A stretch of 64,000 nt of DNA from positions 1,116,001 through 1,180,000 of the forward strand of contig JAGQDJ010000202.1 of NCBI GenBank assembly GCA_022885665.1, written 5' to 3'. Both the position numbers and the translations under genes were made by a program. The notes beneath the pieces are model-generated. The model was not told the DNA's origin. It did no database searches and saw nothing but the letters and a program-made list of their open reading frames with translations. Below, piece after piece: positions 10,650 to 23,649 of the stretch. This DNA is from Triops longicaudatus (Eukaryota; Arthropoda; Branchiopoda; Notostraca; Triopsidae). Positions within the stretch are counted from its first letter, which is position 1; each line of letters opens with the position of its first letter.

Positions 10650-11399
10650 ATGGAGTTCGACTTTAAAGAGGAAAAGGAAGTTAAAGCGTTTATAGAAAAC
10701 CTTGGCATTGAATATCGCTTTGGTTGTTATAAAGAGAAAAAACCGGAAGGTACGGTAATCTAGTTTGCCTTAAACTTATTTTTTAACATTTGTATTTTCC
10801 ATATAGTTTGTCATTTATTGGGAGACTTCCTAGAAAGCGTCAATAAAGACTTTGAAAAAGCCGCAAGGTTATATAAGTCAACTTGCGATGACTACAATTT
10901 CCCCAAAAGCTGCCAGAAATATGCTAGTTATGTTTTCTTGGGCAAGGGAATGTCCAGTGAAAACCCTTCGGTGGCTCTCGATTATTTCAGAAAAGGCTGT
11001 GGACTAGGTGACGCCGATTCTTGCCTCCATGCTGGCTTAATGAACATCATGAATATAAAAAACTTCCCCAAAGAGAAAAACTATGTCGAAGGCATGAAGC
11101 ACCTCGAAACTGCTTGCGAAAAAAACAACGCCATCGCTTGCTTTTATGTCAGCGGTCTGTTTCTCAGCGGCGTGCCAAATGTTATAGAAAAAGATATGTC
11201 GAAAGCGTTCCAGTTTTCGACAAAAGCTTGCGAATTAGGAAACATGTACGCCTGTGCTAACCTAAGTCAAATGTATCGTAAGGGCGATGGGGTAGAGAAG
11301 AACCTTGATTTGGCCGAAAAATATAAAAACATTGCCACAGAACTACAAGAACAAATTAAAGCACAACGCACTATCGAATTCCAACAAGGAATTCGGTAG
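10650..11399 (+). CDS. COA7: cytochrome c oxidase assembly factor 7 (Sel1-repeat protein)
   Basis: Two exons, 10650-10749 and 10807-11399, are separated by a 57-nt GT-AG intron and give 230 residues, against about 231 for human COA7. The N-terminus MEFDFKEEKEVKAFIENLGI matches the family. It is followed by five Sel1-like helical repeats, each with paired cysteines: YKSTCDDYNFPKSCQKYA, FRKGCGLGDADSCLHAG, LETACEKNNAIACFYVS, STKACELGNMYACANLS and the capping MYRKGDGVEKN. COA7 is a disulfide-rich mitochondrial intermembrane-space protein needed for complex IV assembly and haem handling. No presequence is seen, as expected for a CHCHD4/Mia40-type import substrate. The start at 10650 is in frame with the conserved N-terminus; the ATG at 10637 is in another frame. 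The gene converges on GAK, about 390 bp away. Confidence 0.93.
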
Positions 11400-11787
11400 C
11401 TATTATCACAACCAACGCCAGAAATTTAGTGCAAGCTGTACGTTACAAACTGTTAGATAAAATAAAAGATGGTTAATGCTTGTAACAGTATTTTACTCAT
11501 TACTTTCTGGGATAACCACAGAGACAGATAATCTCAAAATGGGGGAAATGTTCAATAACACACAATGGTGCGGGACATAAAAATTAAAATAAGTTGCCAC
11601 TTTCCTGGCTACGTAACAGCTGGGACAATCAAGCTCCACACCATCGAAACACTGGAAATTACAGAGAATTCTTCGTCCTTTATGCAACATTTTTTTCTTT
11701 ACCTTTAACATTTTGAACTGTCTTAACATCGACTAAAGATGAAAACGAGTGCTGCTGTTTCCCAATGTAGGGCCCTTTAACGGTCCT

Positions 11788-14700
11788 TCAAGAGAACAAG
11801 TTTTGCTGAGAGGCGTCGTTCTCGAACTCACTCCAAGCGTCATTCAATTCCATGAATACGAGTTTTGAGAGATTTTCGTTAACTGTCCCCGTTTGCTAAA
11901 AAAAAAAAAAAAAAAAAAAAATAATAAAAAAATAAGTCCGAATATTCTATGCATCCTCGCATTACATAGCAGTTAATTTCGAAGTTAAAATTTTTACTTG
12001 AAATATAAAATATGGAACCACGGGAATTGCTATAGATAATTTTTAAGTGATAGTAAAAATAAAAATAAAAAAAAAGAAAAGAAATAAAAAATCAGAATTA
12101 ATAGCGGAAAAAAATCACAGAAATACAGTACAGAATCTACAAAAGGCAAATTCCATTAAGATTGCTTAGGAAGCTTGAACAACACGAACCTATAATTTAT
12201 TTGTATTATATATTGCATCGTATTTTCCGTCATGTTCTGTATGAGAGGTGTTAGAAAAAATTACTTTATCCGGGTGGACAGATAGACAGGCTTTCCTGTA
12301 CATTTTCTTGACATCCGCGTGGGAAACTAATTGATGCATACCACACTCTTGCCATTTGGCACCTTCCCATAACACCGTGTGCAAGGAACACAACAAAGCA
12401 CGAATGTTACGTTGTTTACCATTCACCCATTCGTACACCTATTGACATTCAATCTCATTAAGCGTCTGTCTCAAATACGAGTTAATATTTACCTGAAGCT
12501 TCTCAGGATCCATATCCTTTGCTAGATCTTCTTTTCTCATTTCATTAATTGAACGAGGCCCTGTTTCACGTTTAGGGTTAAAGTCAAACCCTTTACCCAA
12601 CAAATCTCCAAAGAAGTCTCCCGCAACTTTCGGTTTCGGGACACCTCCTTTTCCTAGAACGAAAATCAGTGTATTATAAAACACTTTTATACAACCAATA
12701 AGAAATCTGAATCTTTTGCGGTACTGTGATTAGTATATCGATTTTAAACCTCGAAAAATAATGTATTGTGTACCTGTATCGCCCCTTCCAAATACACTAT
12801 CGAAGTTGGAGCGAGAATAATCAGGCTGACCATCTACTGGCGATTTGACTGGCGTACGCAAAGGCGGCACGGCTCCTAAACCGTTTCCCGCTAAATTACT
12901 AGTAGGTGGAACCTGCCAATTATTGGGCCTATGCAGCGGCGAAGTCGTGGCTGAAGACGGACTTGGCAGACGTGCACCCACCGGCGTTCTGGCAGCATTT
13001 GGTGTAGGATTAATGCCAGTCCAACCTGTTGCATTAAAAATGAATAATAACTGACCACAGGAAACAAATGAAACACTAAATGAACTGGAAGTTATAAGAT
13101 TATAGAAATTAAGCAATCTTCCTACAAATCTTAAAAACAATGTCACAAATTAAGTAAATTTAATACGTACAAGAATTAGAATTGTTTGCGTTACCTAAAT
13201 CAGCTAAGGGATCTTTCATAACATTGGCTTCCAAATTGGGACTAGAAGCATTCTTGGGCATGTTAAGATTCAACCGCGGAGGCATATTTCCCAACAAGTT
13301 AGGAATAGGAGGAGTGGTGGTTGTAGCCAAGTTAGGTTTGATGACCGAGTCCCATCCTCCCAAAAGATTAGGTTCTGTGTCTACCTTCGGATTCACTGGC
13401 GCGGCTTGAGCGAAAGGATCGAAGAAACTTGTACCTCCCAGCGTTGGAGAACCAGCCATTGCGGTTGGAGCAGGAGCAGCAGGAGTAGAATTTAAGTTGA
13501 AAGGATCGAATACCCCAAAGGGATTATTATTGCTCAGAGGTGGAGCAGGGGCAGTTACGGGTACACCACCTAGTAGGTCGGCAGTACTGTCGTCGTTGAA
13601 GTTTAAGATATCGAGATTAGGTACGTTTTCTGGCTTGAGATCAGCAGCAACCGAGGCTGTCGTTGTCGAACTCAGGTTCAGCAAATCCACCACTTCTGGA
13701 GCCGGTTGACTGGCTTTTGGCTCCACTACTGGTACTTCAGGTTCCTTTGAGAAGGCATTGTTAAAGAATTTGTTGAATCAATATTTTAAAGTAAAATTTA
13801 ATAATTTATGTTGTGAAGCGCAATTTTACCTTAGGACGTGTGGGCACGGGCGGCGGAGGACGCATCGGTACGTGAGCTGGAGACGGTTTATTTTCTGGCT
13901 CGCTTTGCCGACCTAGGAATTAAACTCGATAAACAAAATGAAAACAGAATACCTTACCACGTGAAAAATAAACGCAATAAAAGTAAATAAATAAATGCGA
14001 AAAGTACATGTTAAAAATAAAGACAGGAGAGAAAAAAAAAACAAAGACATGACAAAATACATAGAAGACTAATTAAAAAATAAATAAATCTAGAGAGACA
14101 ACGATTCCACATACTATTTGGAAACATACACTTGATTTTTTCAGTGAAAATCCATATCAGAATTTATTGGAAGATACAACAAAAAATAACAAGTTATATG
14201 GAGAAAAGCTTTTTAATAGCACGCAAAATAACAGATTTTTACGAAAGAAAAAATTGAAAAGGTGAAATAATATAGAAATAGTATTCAGCTTTACCGAACA
14301 TTTCAAAGGTCTCTTCCATCTCTGCACGAGTAGAGAACAAGCATTTGGCGTTGCGGACTTGCGACCGACCGTCGTTCCAAGGTGCAGGTAGTGCACTCAT
14401 ATGATCGGAATCAGCGATTTGGAGGTTTACCAAAACGGTGAAACTACGGCTGTACTGATCAGGCTCTCCTAATTCTTCCAAATCTTGTCTAAAGGGGCAC
14501 ATTACCAATAAAGACATAACGCAATAACTTTGAAAAATGTGGTGAATAAAACATACGTGGTGAACTTCAAAGAAGTTTCACAGGGATTTATATAGCCAGT
14601 GTAAAACTGGAATTGGCAAACTTTAATACCAGTCGGCCGGCCTTGAACCACGCCTCCTAACGTATTCCTCGCATGGCAGACCGTTACTGTTACGTCTCCC

Positions 14701-17700
14701 AGAACAGACAAATTCAATGGCAAGAGGATCTATTGCAGCAGAACCAAATTACGATTAGAAAAAAAAAATCAATGTATTATTATTTCAATCACCTTTCCAT
14801 CAGATAAGTTATAAACGCGCATTCGTTCATAGTCTTGTAGAGAGCTAAAGACTTTCTCTTCATTCTGATAGACTTCCAAAAACGGGCGACAACCATCCCT
14901 GTAAGTAATTACATTCCATTCAACGAAATAAGAAAAAAATGTGACGATGTTAACGTTTCTACAAATACCAAAAAAAAAAAATGCAATAGAGGCAAAAATA
15001 CCTATAACAAATGAAAAAAATGGACACAAAATGGCAGACGACATAAAGAGAAATTTAAGAAATTATGACATGGAATGGAAATACACACAAAATCGTAAAT
15101 GTCTAGTACAGAGAAATGAAGAAATCACCTAAGTTTGGTGAACAGTGGAACAGGCTGGATAGTCACTGCTGTCAGTGTAATGGATCGACTGTGAGGAAGT
15201 AACGGCGGTTCACGGACCAAATCCGCGAAATAATGAAGATAACTACGAAAAGTGAGAAAGTAATTCCATTATATGCCAATCCACCACTTTCATTTCATAT
15301 TTTTACCGTATTTGAGACGGAGTTAATCCTGGAGGACATCGTTTAACAGCAAAAAGCTGTGCTCCTTCTTCAGTCGTTCGGAACAAATTGCTATATAGGA
15401 ATAAAGCCAAAACTACGCAAGCCGACGATGCTTTTCCGTCCTATAATTGAAACAAACTGTGATAAGCATCACCTTCAGAAAATAAGTGTAAATCATGGAT
15501 AAGAAAAAATAATACGAAAATAATATGAAAATTAGAAAATATTCATAATGCAGACTGATTACCATACAATGGATGACACAAACATTTCGTTCGTCTCGTT
15601 CCAGAAATTGTAGCAAGCTGCGACACAGCGCGAACAGTGTTTTAAGGGGTGGAGCTTTACGTGCAGGCCAACCGCAATCCGTTACACGTGCTTGCGGAAA
15701 ACGCGTAGGTGGATAACTCCTCCCAGATACGTTATATATGGCATAATGACCCCCGTGCCTCGCATCCAAAGCTCCTCTTACGTCTTCTACATGTGTTCGA
15801 TAGGCGGATTCCAAGCCTTCAGCTGGGAAGGATGTCACCAAAATGCGCGAAGTTAAGTACGACAGATCTAGCTCGTTCCGACCAATAGACCTATACAAAT
15901 AAATACATAAATAAAAATGAATACATATAGAAAAGACAAATACAGTTCATTTCGCTCCAAAACCTTATGAATTCAAAGAATATCTATCAGACGAAACTAA
16001 ATAACACTACGTACATAACACAATTTACATAATACTTCACACTACTTTGTATGAAATCTTAACGAATATAGCCCAAAAATATACCATACTCAACGACAAG
16101 TCAGTAAAAAGTAAAGCACGATTACATCGAACTCATTACTCACTGACATTGCATTAAAGCTAATATAAATGAACCTAACAACAAATGCACGGAAATTTTG
16201 TAGGCACGTAAAAATAAACAATATTTGTCTATTCATACAACTTGTTTAACAAAAGAAACATAAAAACTCTGGAAAGGAGGAATTTTCAATACGTACTGGT
16301 GAACACTCTGCATGACTTTAGACGAGGTGTCTTTCAGGTTCTTCAAAAAAGACTCGGCTCCGCCTTTCAGAGAGGAAAACAAGCCAGCATTAGGAGACGA
16401 GTTCATCATAGGCGGTTGTGGAGGCGTGGTAGTTGGTACTGGAGGGCGCCTGGGTGGTTGCGGAGAAGGAGGCGGAGGTCTCGACGGCGGATCTATCCTT
16501 GGGGGTGTAGCTGTAACACAAAAATAGAATAACTTATAAGACGTGTATCACAGGCTCGATGCGCTTGGATATAATTCCCCGGAACTAAAAATCCCGCTAG
16601 GCAATTTGATTTTTTTAAAATAAAAGTTTAAAAATACTTTCAAATGTATTACCCGCGGGATGAGGGGAAGTTTCAACGTTTTTTGTGGCAAGGATTTCTA
16701 TAGGAACAGTGGCTTTTAAGTTGTAACCTTTGGTTTCTGCAATGGCAGCCAAACTTTCCAAGACTTGGCTGATTTTCAGCCTCTCATTTGGCTCGACTTT
16801 CAGTAAGCCACCTACAGAAAGAAATAAGAGTGAATAAATAAGCTATTGTTCCCCTGGTATGACAAAAACTGAAATTTTCATACGGATAAGACTATGGAAT
16901 GCATCATAACGACCGCCAGGCTGCAAGGCAAAGTTGCCATTAAGAATAGCGAGTTTGGCCGCATCTTGGAATGGATGAGAATGACAGCAAAGAAAGTAGA
17001 GAATGCAGCCCAAGGCCCAGAGATCCGCTGGAGTGCCAATGAAACGATTATCCCAAGTGTCCAACATTTCCGGCGAGCGATAAATTGGTGTCGTATGTTT
17101 CGCCATTTCTTCTTCCAATAAACCACGCTGAGCGGCTGTCCACGTCGGTCCAGGTTGATATTGCTGCGTGGTCGCGCTGCCGAAATCGCACAACTTTACT
17201 CGCCCATCACTCGTCAATAAAACGTTTTCCAACTGTAAACGAAAAAAAAAAAGATTCGTCACTAAGTATCTCACAAAAGTCTGCCGCCCAAAACATATTT
17301 TTTTGCCCGCAAAAGCAATCAAATCAGGTTTGAAATATAGTAGAAGTTAAAAAAATTAACAAATATTCGTCACTACGTATCTCACAAAAGTCTGCTGCCC
17401 AAAACCTTTTTTATTTTGCCCGCAAAAGCAATCAAATCAGGTTTGAAATATAGTAGAAGTTAAAAAAATTAACAAATATTATTAAAAATGACCACCGTCA
17501 CTAGTGTACAAAAATAATAATAAAAAAACTAAAACTAAAAATAACTAAAAATTCTATAAAACTGAAAAAAATTAAAGATACGAGAGTAAAATTGCGTTTA
17601 ACTGATTCTTTCTCCATCTTAAATGCGTTTCTGCCGACAGCAAAGGCAATGAGCCACGCTAACGCCGTTTTCAAACAGAAGACTAACAATACATGTATTT

Positions 17701-18603
17701 TCTTAAGGTGCACATTAAATTAATCTATGCGGTAAATAAGCAATTATAATTTAACAAGTAATTATAATTTGACGACTAATTTAGATTTAAGATTTTACTC
17801 CACTTTCTTACTTTCAAATCACGGTGGACAATTGGTGGGTTGAGGCTATGCATTGCTTGTACAGATTTGCAGATTTGCCAGAATACGGCACAAACCAAGT
17901 CCGGCGATAAAGGTCCACCTTTCGCATTCAAAAGTTGGACCAAGCCACCACCTAGACATACCAAAGAGAAATCAATAACATTTGAGTTTGGCTTTAATAC
18001 CGCTGTCACAAAGTGATACGTACCCGTACAGAGTTCAGTAACCAGGAAATACTCTTTATTGCCAGACAATCCACGCTCAACAGCTGAAGCGGCGATGAAC
18101 TGGATTATTTGTGGATGATTTGCAAGCATTTTCTATATAAGACAAAATATCGTTATACAGTCAAATCTAAGCTGTAAATATTTTCAGTCTCGGCAAATTC
18201 GAATAAATACAAAAGCTCGACAGATAAAACCGCTGAGAAAGAAAGGGTTATGTACCAAAAAACCGATCTCCTGGAGAATAATCTTGTTAGTTTCTGCATC
18301 CGAGGCTATTAAACGCTTTAAAGCGTATTCTTGACCAGATTGAATATCTTGGGCGACAAAAACAAATGCAAAGCCACCTAATTGAAAATAAATATTTTTT
18401 TTTAGATAAGATTAAAGAATTTACAACAGATCAAATCACTTACCTTCTGCTAACAACTTTTTCACTTTCAACTGCAAATGTTCTATTTGAATCATTTGAC
18501 CTACTAATGGGTTATCTGAACCCAAAGCCAAGATCGGACTTCCATTAAATCCTGCACTGTACGAGCTGATTAAACCAGCAGCCGATTTTATAAAATCTGA
18601 CAT
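11788..18603 (-). CDS. GAK: cyclin-G-associated kinase (kinase-PTEN-like-J-domain auxilin)
   Basis: Nineteen exons, in transcript order: 18603-18444, 18377-18256, 18132-18024, 17951-17812, 17232-16884, 16811-16653, 16510-16297, 15890-15563, 15440-15307, 15242-15129, 14898-14793, 14729-14557, 14488-14295, 13912-13830, 13744-13171, 13025-12774, 12653-12493, 12438-12265, 11895-11788. They sum to 1217 codons plus stop. Residues 40-330 are an NAK-family kinase with an apparently intact active site: LLAEGGFAFVF loop, K74 in EYALKRL, HRDLK at 173-177, DFG at 193-195. Residues 415-650 are a PTEN-like phosphatase plus C2 region. HCMDGKASS has Ser where the catalytic Arg should be, as in other auxilins, so it is a lipid-binding pseudophosphatase. 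The linker has a clathrin-box-like VVDLLNLS, two FDPF motifs and an NPF motif for AP2, clathrin and EH partners. The C-terminus is the auxilin J domain (GPRSINEMRKEDLAKDMDPE, HPDK, VFMELNDAWSEFEN). GAK recruits Hsc70 to uncoat clathrin vesicles and phosphorylates adaptors. Confidence 0.95.
11898..11921. repeat. A24 run, polypyrimidine tract of the last GAK intron
   Basis: On the GAK strand this is a T24 tract directly followed by AG and the last coding exon, so it serves as the 3' splice-site pyrimidine tract. Length changes here could affect splicing of the last J-domain exon. Confidence 0.8.
17254..17477. repeat. tandem duplication of about 110 bp in a GAK intron
   Basis: Two head-to-tail copies starting ATTCGTCACTA at 17254 and 17364. 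They share CTCACAAAAGTCTGC, GCCCGCAAAAGCAATCAAAT and GGTTTGAAATATAGTAGAAG with only a few differences. They lie next to the acceptor of the exon 17232-16884, and neither copy is coding. Confidence 0.93.
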
Positions 18604-19409
18604 GGTTCTCCACTCTAAAGAAAATAACTATTAAATAAATTGATACATTCAGCTATACATAGCCTATTAAGTTAACTCTTGATCATTTATGGAATATAAG
18701 AAAGTTAAACGCATATGGGGTATCAGCAAACAACTTACTTTTTTATTTAGAAAGACAAGGGATTTGTCAATAACACTGAAAGCGTTTAAATATCAAATCA
18801 AAGGGAATGTACACAACTCAAAGGAGGAAAATGTTCACATAGCCACAAATCGACGCAGAAGAAGAACTAGGTAGATATTTTAAGTTACAAATGTTAACGC
18901 TGTTTGATCGTACCCCATAAACCCTTAATATTTTATTTACAGCTCAACATCACTTGACTTCGGTAAATTGTCATCCCCCAGCTACGGGTAGGCGTTACTA
19001 AGGCCTCATCTGCGAACCACTATTGTACCATTTGCTGGTTCGTTCAGATTCATCGGAGTTGTAATGGGCATGTGGAGACAATTGTTCATTTTCCACGGTT
19101 CGCGGTTTTACATTATGCAGTATTGCTGATGGTGTCAGCGCCGGGTACCGCCTCTGACTGCTTGGCATATTGCTGATAAAACATTTTATTTTCCGAAAAG
19201 TTTGTTTTTACCCTCGTTAGTATAGAGTGCGTGTAACTCGAGATTATGTATATATCAGAAAGGTATATTTCCCGATTGTGGCCACCAAACACGCATCCGT
19301 GCGTTATACATAAAGTCAAAGATTATAAACGAACTAGAAATAAGCGTGTCTGTTCCACGAAACATCGCATTTCTCGGGAACGTGATAAATGATAGAAGTA
19401 GCAAGGATC
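18604..19409. other. GAK upstream region, no further gene seen
   Basis: It holds the GAK 5' UTR or promoter, not resolved, and the 3' flank of the small gene on the same strand. TTTATT at 19185-19190 is AATAAA on the minus strand, 220 nt past that gene's stop. Confidence 0.4.
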
Positions 19410-19827
19410 TCATGGTTGACGAAAGCCATAGTTATTGTCCGTGAGTAATGACGGTCTTAGACGTCCACCTCGATAATTATTGGGTGGCGCATGAACGCAG
19501 CATTCACAAATGAAAGGTTGCACGTTCGCATTAGGACGTTGAGGTCTGGAGCGGATATATCTCTCCGCATCGAAGGAGTATTGAAACGAGAGCGGAGACA
19601 TTAGATAACTCAACAAACCAAGATTTTCTTCTTGCCTCTGCCTCCGAGTAACACGACGAATTTCTTCGTAATGCCAAGTACACGGACTGGTCCAAAAGTC
19701 AAGCGGAGCTCTGTTCAAAGGAAAAATAAAATGATTAAGGGAACCTTTCATACTAAACGAAAAATTGATTGACGTACGTAACACTCAGGAAGAGAAACGC
19801 AAAAGCTTCGTCATTACCAATGTACAT
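19410..19827 (-). CDS. unrecognised small, possibly secreted protein
   Basis: Two exons, 19827-19778 and 19710-19410, join across a 67-nt intron (TAC|GTACGT donor, CCTTTGAACAG acceptor) to give 116 residues. Residues 8-17 (AFAFLFLSVT) form a short hydrophobic stretch that could end a signal peptide near APLDF, but the n-region (MYIGNDE) is acidic, which is unusual. The predicted mature part begins DFWTSPCTWHYEEIRR and has dibasic sites at 35-36 and 39-40. It ends in a Cys cluster, FICECCVHAPP (C85, C87, C88), so there are four Cys including C27. I do not recognise a family. The Cys pattern does not fit insulin, and the likeness to IL-17 (xSPWxY, CxC) is too weak to claim. A TATA box lies about 45 nt before the ATG and AATAAA 220 nt after the stop, which makes a small independent gene plausible. 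It sits between GAK and the tau-like gene. Confidence 0.5.
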
Positions 19828-19865
19828 AATGTGAAGGAATGGAATCAAGTAATGAGGAAACGTTG

Positions 19866-19875
19866 CTTTTTTATA
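19866..19875 (-). promoter_or_regulatory. TATA box of the small 116-residue gene
   Basis: On the minus strand GGGTATAAAAAAGC lies about 45-50 nt before the ATG at 19827. A transcription start 30 nt downstream would leave a 5' UTR of about 20 nt. Confidence 0.5.
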
Positions 19876-21046
19876 CCCCGTTAATCTGACCTTCGAACCG
19901 TCTTTTAATCAACTGACCAATGCGTCTCTTAGGTAATCAATATTACGCAATCAATATTTAACAGCTACAAGCTTTCGTTGGAGGGAATTGGAAGGCGAAA
20001 TGCTGAAAACGGTAGCTGAGAGAAAGTTGCCTTCTACAACGATATCAGGTCGAACTCAGGTCAATTTTCTTTGCTTTCTAAATAATTGCATACGTATACG
20101 GTATACGTGATGCCTGTGATTATTCATTGGTTTAAGTATTATTTATTAACATTAAAGCCTGCTCTTCCTTATTTTATCATTCTAGGCTTTAAATCTGGTA
20201 TGCTTGGTAACACAACTCTTACGAAAGTATAAAACTCCACCTCCTGGGACAAGGCTCCCCCCATTTGCAGATACTTTGCTGTACGACGTAAAAGAGAAGG
20301 CTCACGCAATTTAGTTTCGCGATGGGCGCGAAACTAACTTTTAACATATGGCCGCTCCTAGCATACAAATTCCAAACTTTCATAGGAATAAAGTTATTAC
20401 TGAAATCATTGTATCTTGTTCATATTCTTTATTGCAAACTCTACTGTAAGCTCAATCCTTCCAAACTAAAAGTCTAGGAACGATTGTGCCTTGTCTATTA
20501 CACGCGTGCTTATCGTTCGATTCAAGAAAGTTCTCGTCCCTCCCATTGTCTTGCGTGTGTATAAGTCTTTGCATGCTTGAGCTTCGCGTTTTCTCTCGTT
20601 ACATTGTATATACTCCGAACAAGGCTAGTCTCCCCGCAAACACATATGATCGAGCACTTGCTCCATTTAGGTCGCAGTCGGTCCCCACTGCTCGAACACG
20701 ACATAATCCTACACTAGAGCTTTAACCACACGTGACAAAGTTATGAAAATGCTTATTGACAAGTGACAGACAAGAAAGATTCGCCAAAGCATTCAGTGTT
20801 ATGCGCTAGTGCTCACAGAAACCCCACGATTTTTCGACAGCTACTTTAAGTTCCTTTCAGTGGCATTGTTTACCAAACGCAGTTTTCGTCTGATCTAGAA
20901 AAACAGCGACAAACATCACTCATTTTTTCGATAACTCCCTCCATCGATTTTCAATAATAGTCCAGCGAGACGACGCGCAAATTTCTTTGCCGTTTCTACA
21001 AATTTGTGCTCCAAGCTTGCATTAGTCTACCCATTTGGCAGCAATC

Positions 21047-21119
21047 ATGGCCGATGTTGAAGAAACTCAAGTCAATCCTGCGTCCCCCGGGCCTAATGAT
21101 TCAACACCTCCTCCCCAAG
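21047..21119 (+). CDS. alternative first coding exon of the tau-like gene
   Basis: ATG at 21047 opens 24 codons, MADVEETQVNPASPGPNDST then PPPQ. It ends in phase 1 at a CAAG|GTAATT donor. The other tau first exon (24597-24870) also ends in phase 1 after a proline-rich run (PPIPPG), so both can join the exon at 25346 in frame. The acidic, Pro/Ser-rich composition suits the tau projection domain. No other plus-strand acceptor gene lies between them. Linkage to tau is inferred from phase and composition only. Confidence 0.5.
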
Positions 21120-23614
21120 GTAATTAACGTAATTTTTGCCATTTCGCTTACGCTTGTCACTTTTTTTTTACATTTCTCGCGAGACAACATAAAAAAATTC
21201 TGAGTTGACGTAGCAAAACACTACAACCCTATACAAGTGGCCTCCATTCTTAATTGAAAAAATCCTTGCCCTTTTTGTCCCCGGCCGAAGCAGATTTCAA
21301 CAAGTGGACATTTCCTCATTCCCTGCAGTTTTGACTACTCGACTCCTCTCTTTGCTTTCTTTTTGCCCCTATCCTTCTCTTCGCTAAATATACACCTGAC
21401 GTCATGGCTAACCTGTCCCCATAACTAACCCCCTGAAAAGATTACACAAACAATTCGAAAAAGATTTTTTTCACCTCAAACTTGTAATATATCCATCACA
21501 AAAGAACTAAAAAATTCTGACTCATTTCCCCTCATTTACTCTTTTCAAACTATGTCAAATATTTTCACAAAGACAGGTTTTTATAAGGTACAAACACTTG
21601 GAACAAATAGCTAAGAAATGAAACAAAGAAAAGAATGTTTTACAATAAACAAGACAGGAGTTGTACCATTTAGCCTCCACACAGGAGAGGTAGTGTGAAG
21701 GTAGGTTACGATGTTGAGGTCAGAGGGTGGTTAATAGTTGCGTGTCATTAGTGGACTTCCAATTCTTCGGTCTCAAACACACCTGAATAGACTGAGCGTA
21801 ACAATAGCTTGCATGTTCTCTTTTGTTTCTCGTTTCCTCCACACCTTTTCTGTCCACATTCCGCGATGTGTGCGCGTTTTGTCATGGTTTTCCGCCTGCA
21901 TGCGGCTACATCGCAAGCTCGGCGTATTACTAGTCCCGGGAACTATAAACTGCCCAGATGACTCATTTCGAGTAGTAATAATAGCTAACAGGCGTTCAAA
22001 CTCTTTTCCCCTAGAAAAATTGACATTTCTTCCAGAAATATCGAACAGAAACAAACAACGTGCAGGATGAAATTCCCGTACTTTTAGCCATGAATTTCCA
22101 TGACCGCAACAAGCATTAAAAAAGCTGATAATTCGGGAAGATTCCTAACATGACTTTGCAACATTGCCAAGGGCAAAGTTGCTGAAATTGGCACCTGCGG
22201 GTAAAGAAAGTGAGTAAAACCAAATCTAATCAATAGAAGTTGGCGCCTGCGCAGAGCAGTTGAGGATGAACGCCCGCTATGATGCAAAAACGAGGTCATC
22301 TTGAGCGTGTTTGATAAATTTAACAATGAAAGTCCACCCTCCACCCCCGCTCACCCCTCCCTGCTCAGCAATCTCAGTTCACTGGTGGTCGGGATTGCGC
22401 GTGGATTTCTGTCCACTCGCCAAGAGAACGGAAGCCGTAGCGGTTAACTATTCATTGTTGAGCCAAGACGGTAGTAGTAAAAAGGAGCATGACAGGCATA
22501 TTAGGCTGTCTTGATGTTAAGCTAGCGTGTGGTAGAAGATAAGAGATCTTTGTTGTACACTGGGGCTATGGATCCCTGGAATTAAGTAGGAGTACCAACC
22601 GGCGCCAGGTATCTGCCCTGAACATGCTAACATCCCTGTTTGGGGGAAGAATGAAGGTGGGGGAAAAGTCAAGAAACTACAACGAAATCATCGTCATGGC
22701 TCAACACCTTCGACACACTACCGACGATTGTCAAACTGTGATTGAATCCGAAAAGGGCGTGACCAAGGTTTTTTTTTTTTTCTTCCTCACGACCCTGAGA
22801 CTCCCAGACCCGAGCCAAGAAACTGTTTGGTCTATTACGAGTAGTATAACTAGCTCACTGCTAACCAAGGGAACCCAAATCGCAAGGTGTGGATATGTGT
22901 TGAAAACTTGAGTTATTCCTAATTAATCTACTAAGATCTTGGGTTGTGTATTCATTTGTTGCAACGTATTTGTGACAACCGTTTCGATTTTTTTTTCTTA
23001 TTTTTGCTATAGAAATTGAATTAAAAGATTTAGTACAGTATTCCTTTTTTCACACCAAAATATTTTTTTTTTTAAAAAAAAGGGGTGGGCAGGGGAGCAT
23101 TGAACGGGATGTTTACAAATACTTCCCTACAGGAAATTTGAGACTTCAGCTAACTAAACTTTCTTGGATTCCGAAAAACTGTGTACATTTCTCTGACCAC
23201 GATCTGGGCTCTTAGGTCTATTACCCTTCCCCAAATAGGTGAGCGGTAACGGGGGAGGTAAGAGTAGGTGATATCTCGGTAATATTCGCAACGATCACGT
23301 TGCGTGCTAGGGTTTGATCTCATTTCCTGCACTACGTGAAGAAAACAACAGCCATTTCTTTCATATTGTTGCCCTCGTACTACCTGGAGTGAGCGTATCA
23401 CGCTAGCTGAGATTTACAACAGTGCTTCGTTTATAATAATCCGTTTTACACAGTACAATTGACCCTGAAACCTTTATCATGAATTGACGCTTTTTAGACA
23501 AGAGTGCTGAGATTACGGGAGCTTAAGTTTTAATGGTTCTTCGCAATGATAATGTCATTCCTCAAAGCCAAACCTTCACAACAAAATAACTTAAGATTTT
23601 AACACTTAACGTGT

Positions 23615-23649
<35 letters not shown>

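Noticed and set aside
11493..11729. Minus-strand frame with CxxC-like cysteines between COA7 and GAK
   Set aside because: It lies past the GAK stop in the shared 3' region, has no splice partner and no family resemblance; the GAK terminal exon is fully accounted for at 11788-11895.
22084..22344. 86-codon minus-strand frame in the tau first intron
   Set aside because: No initiator context, splice sites or family likeness; composition is that of random GC-richer DNA.
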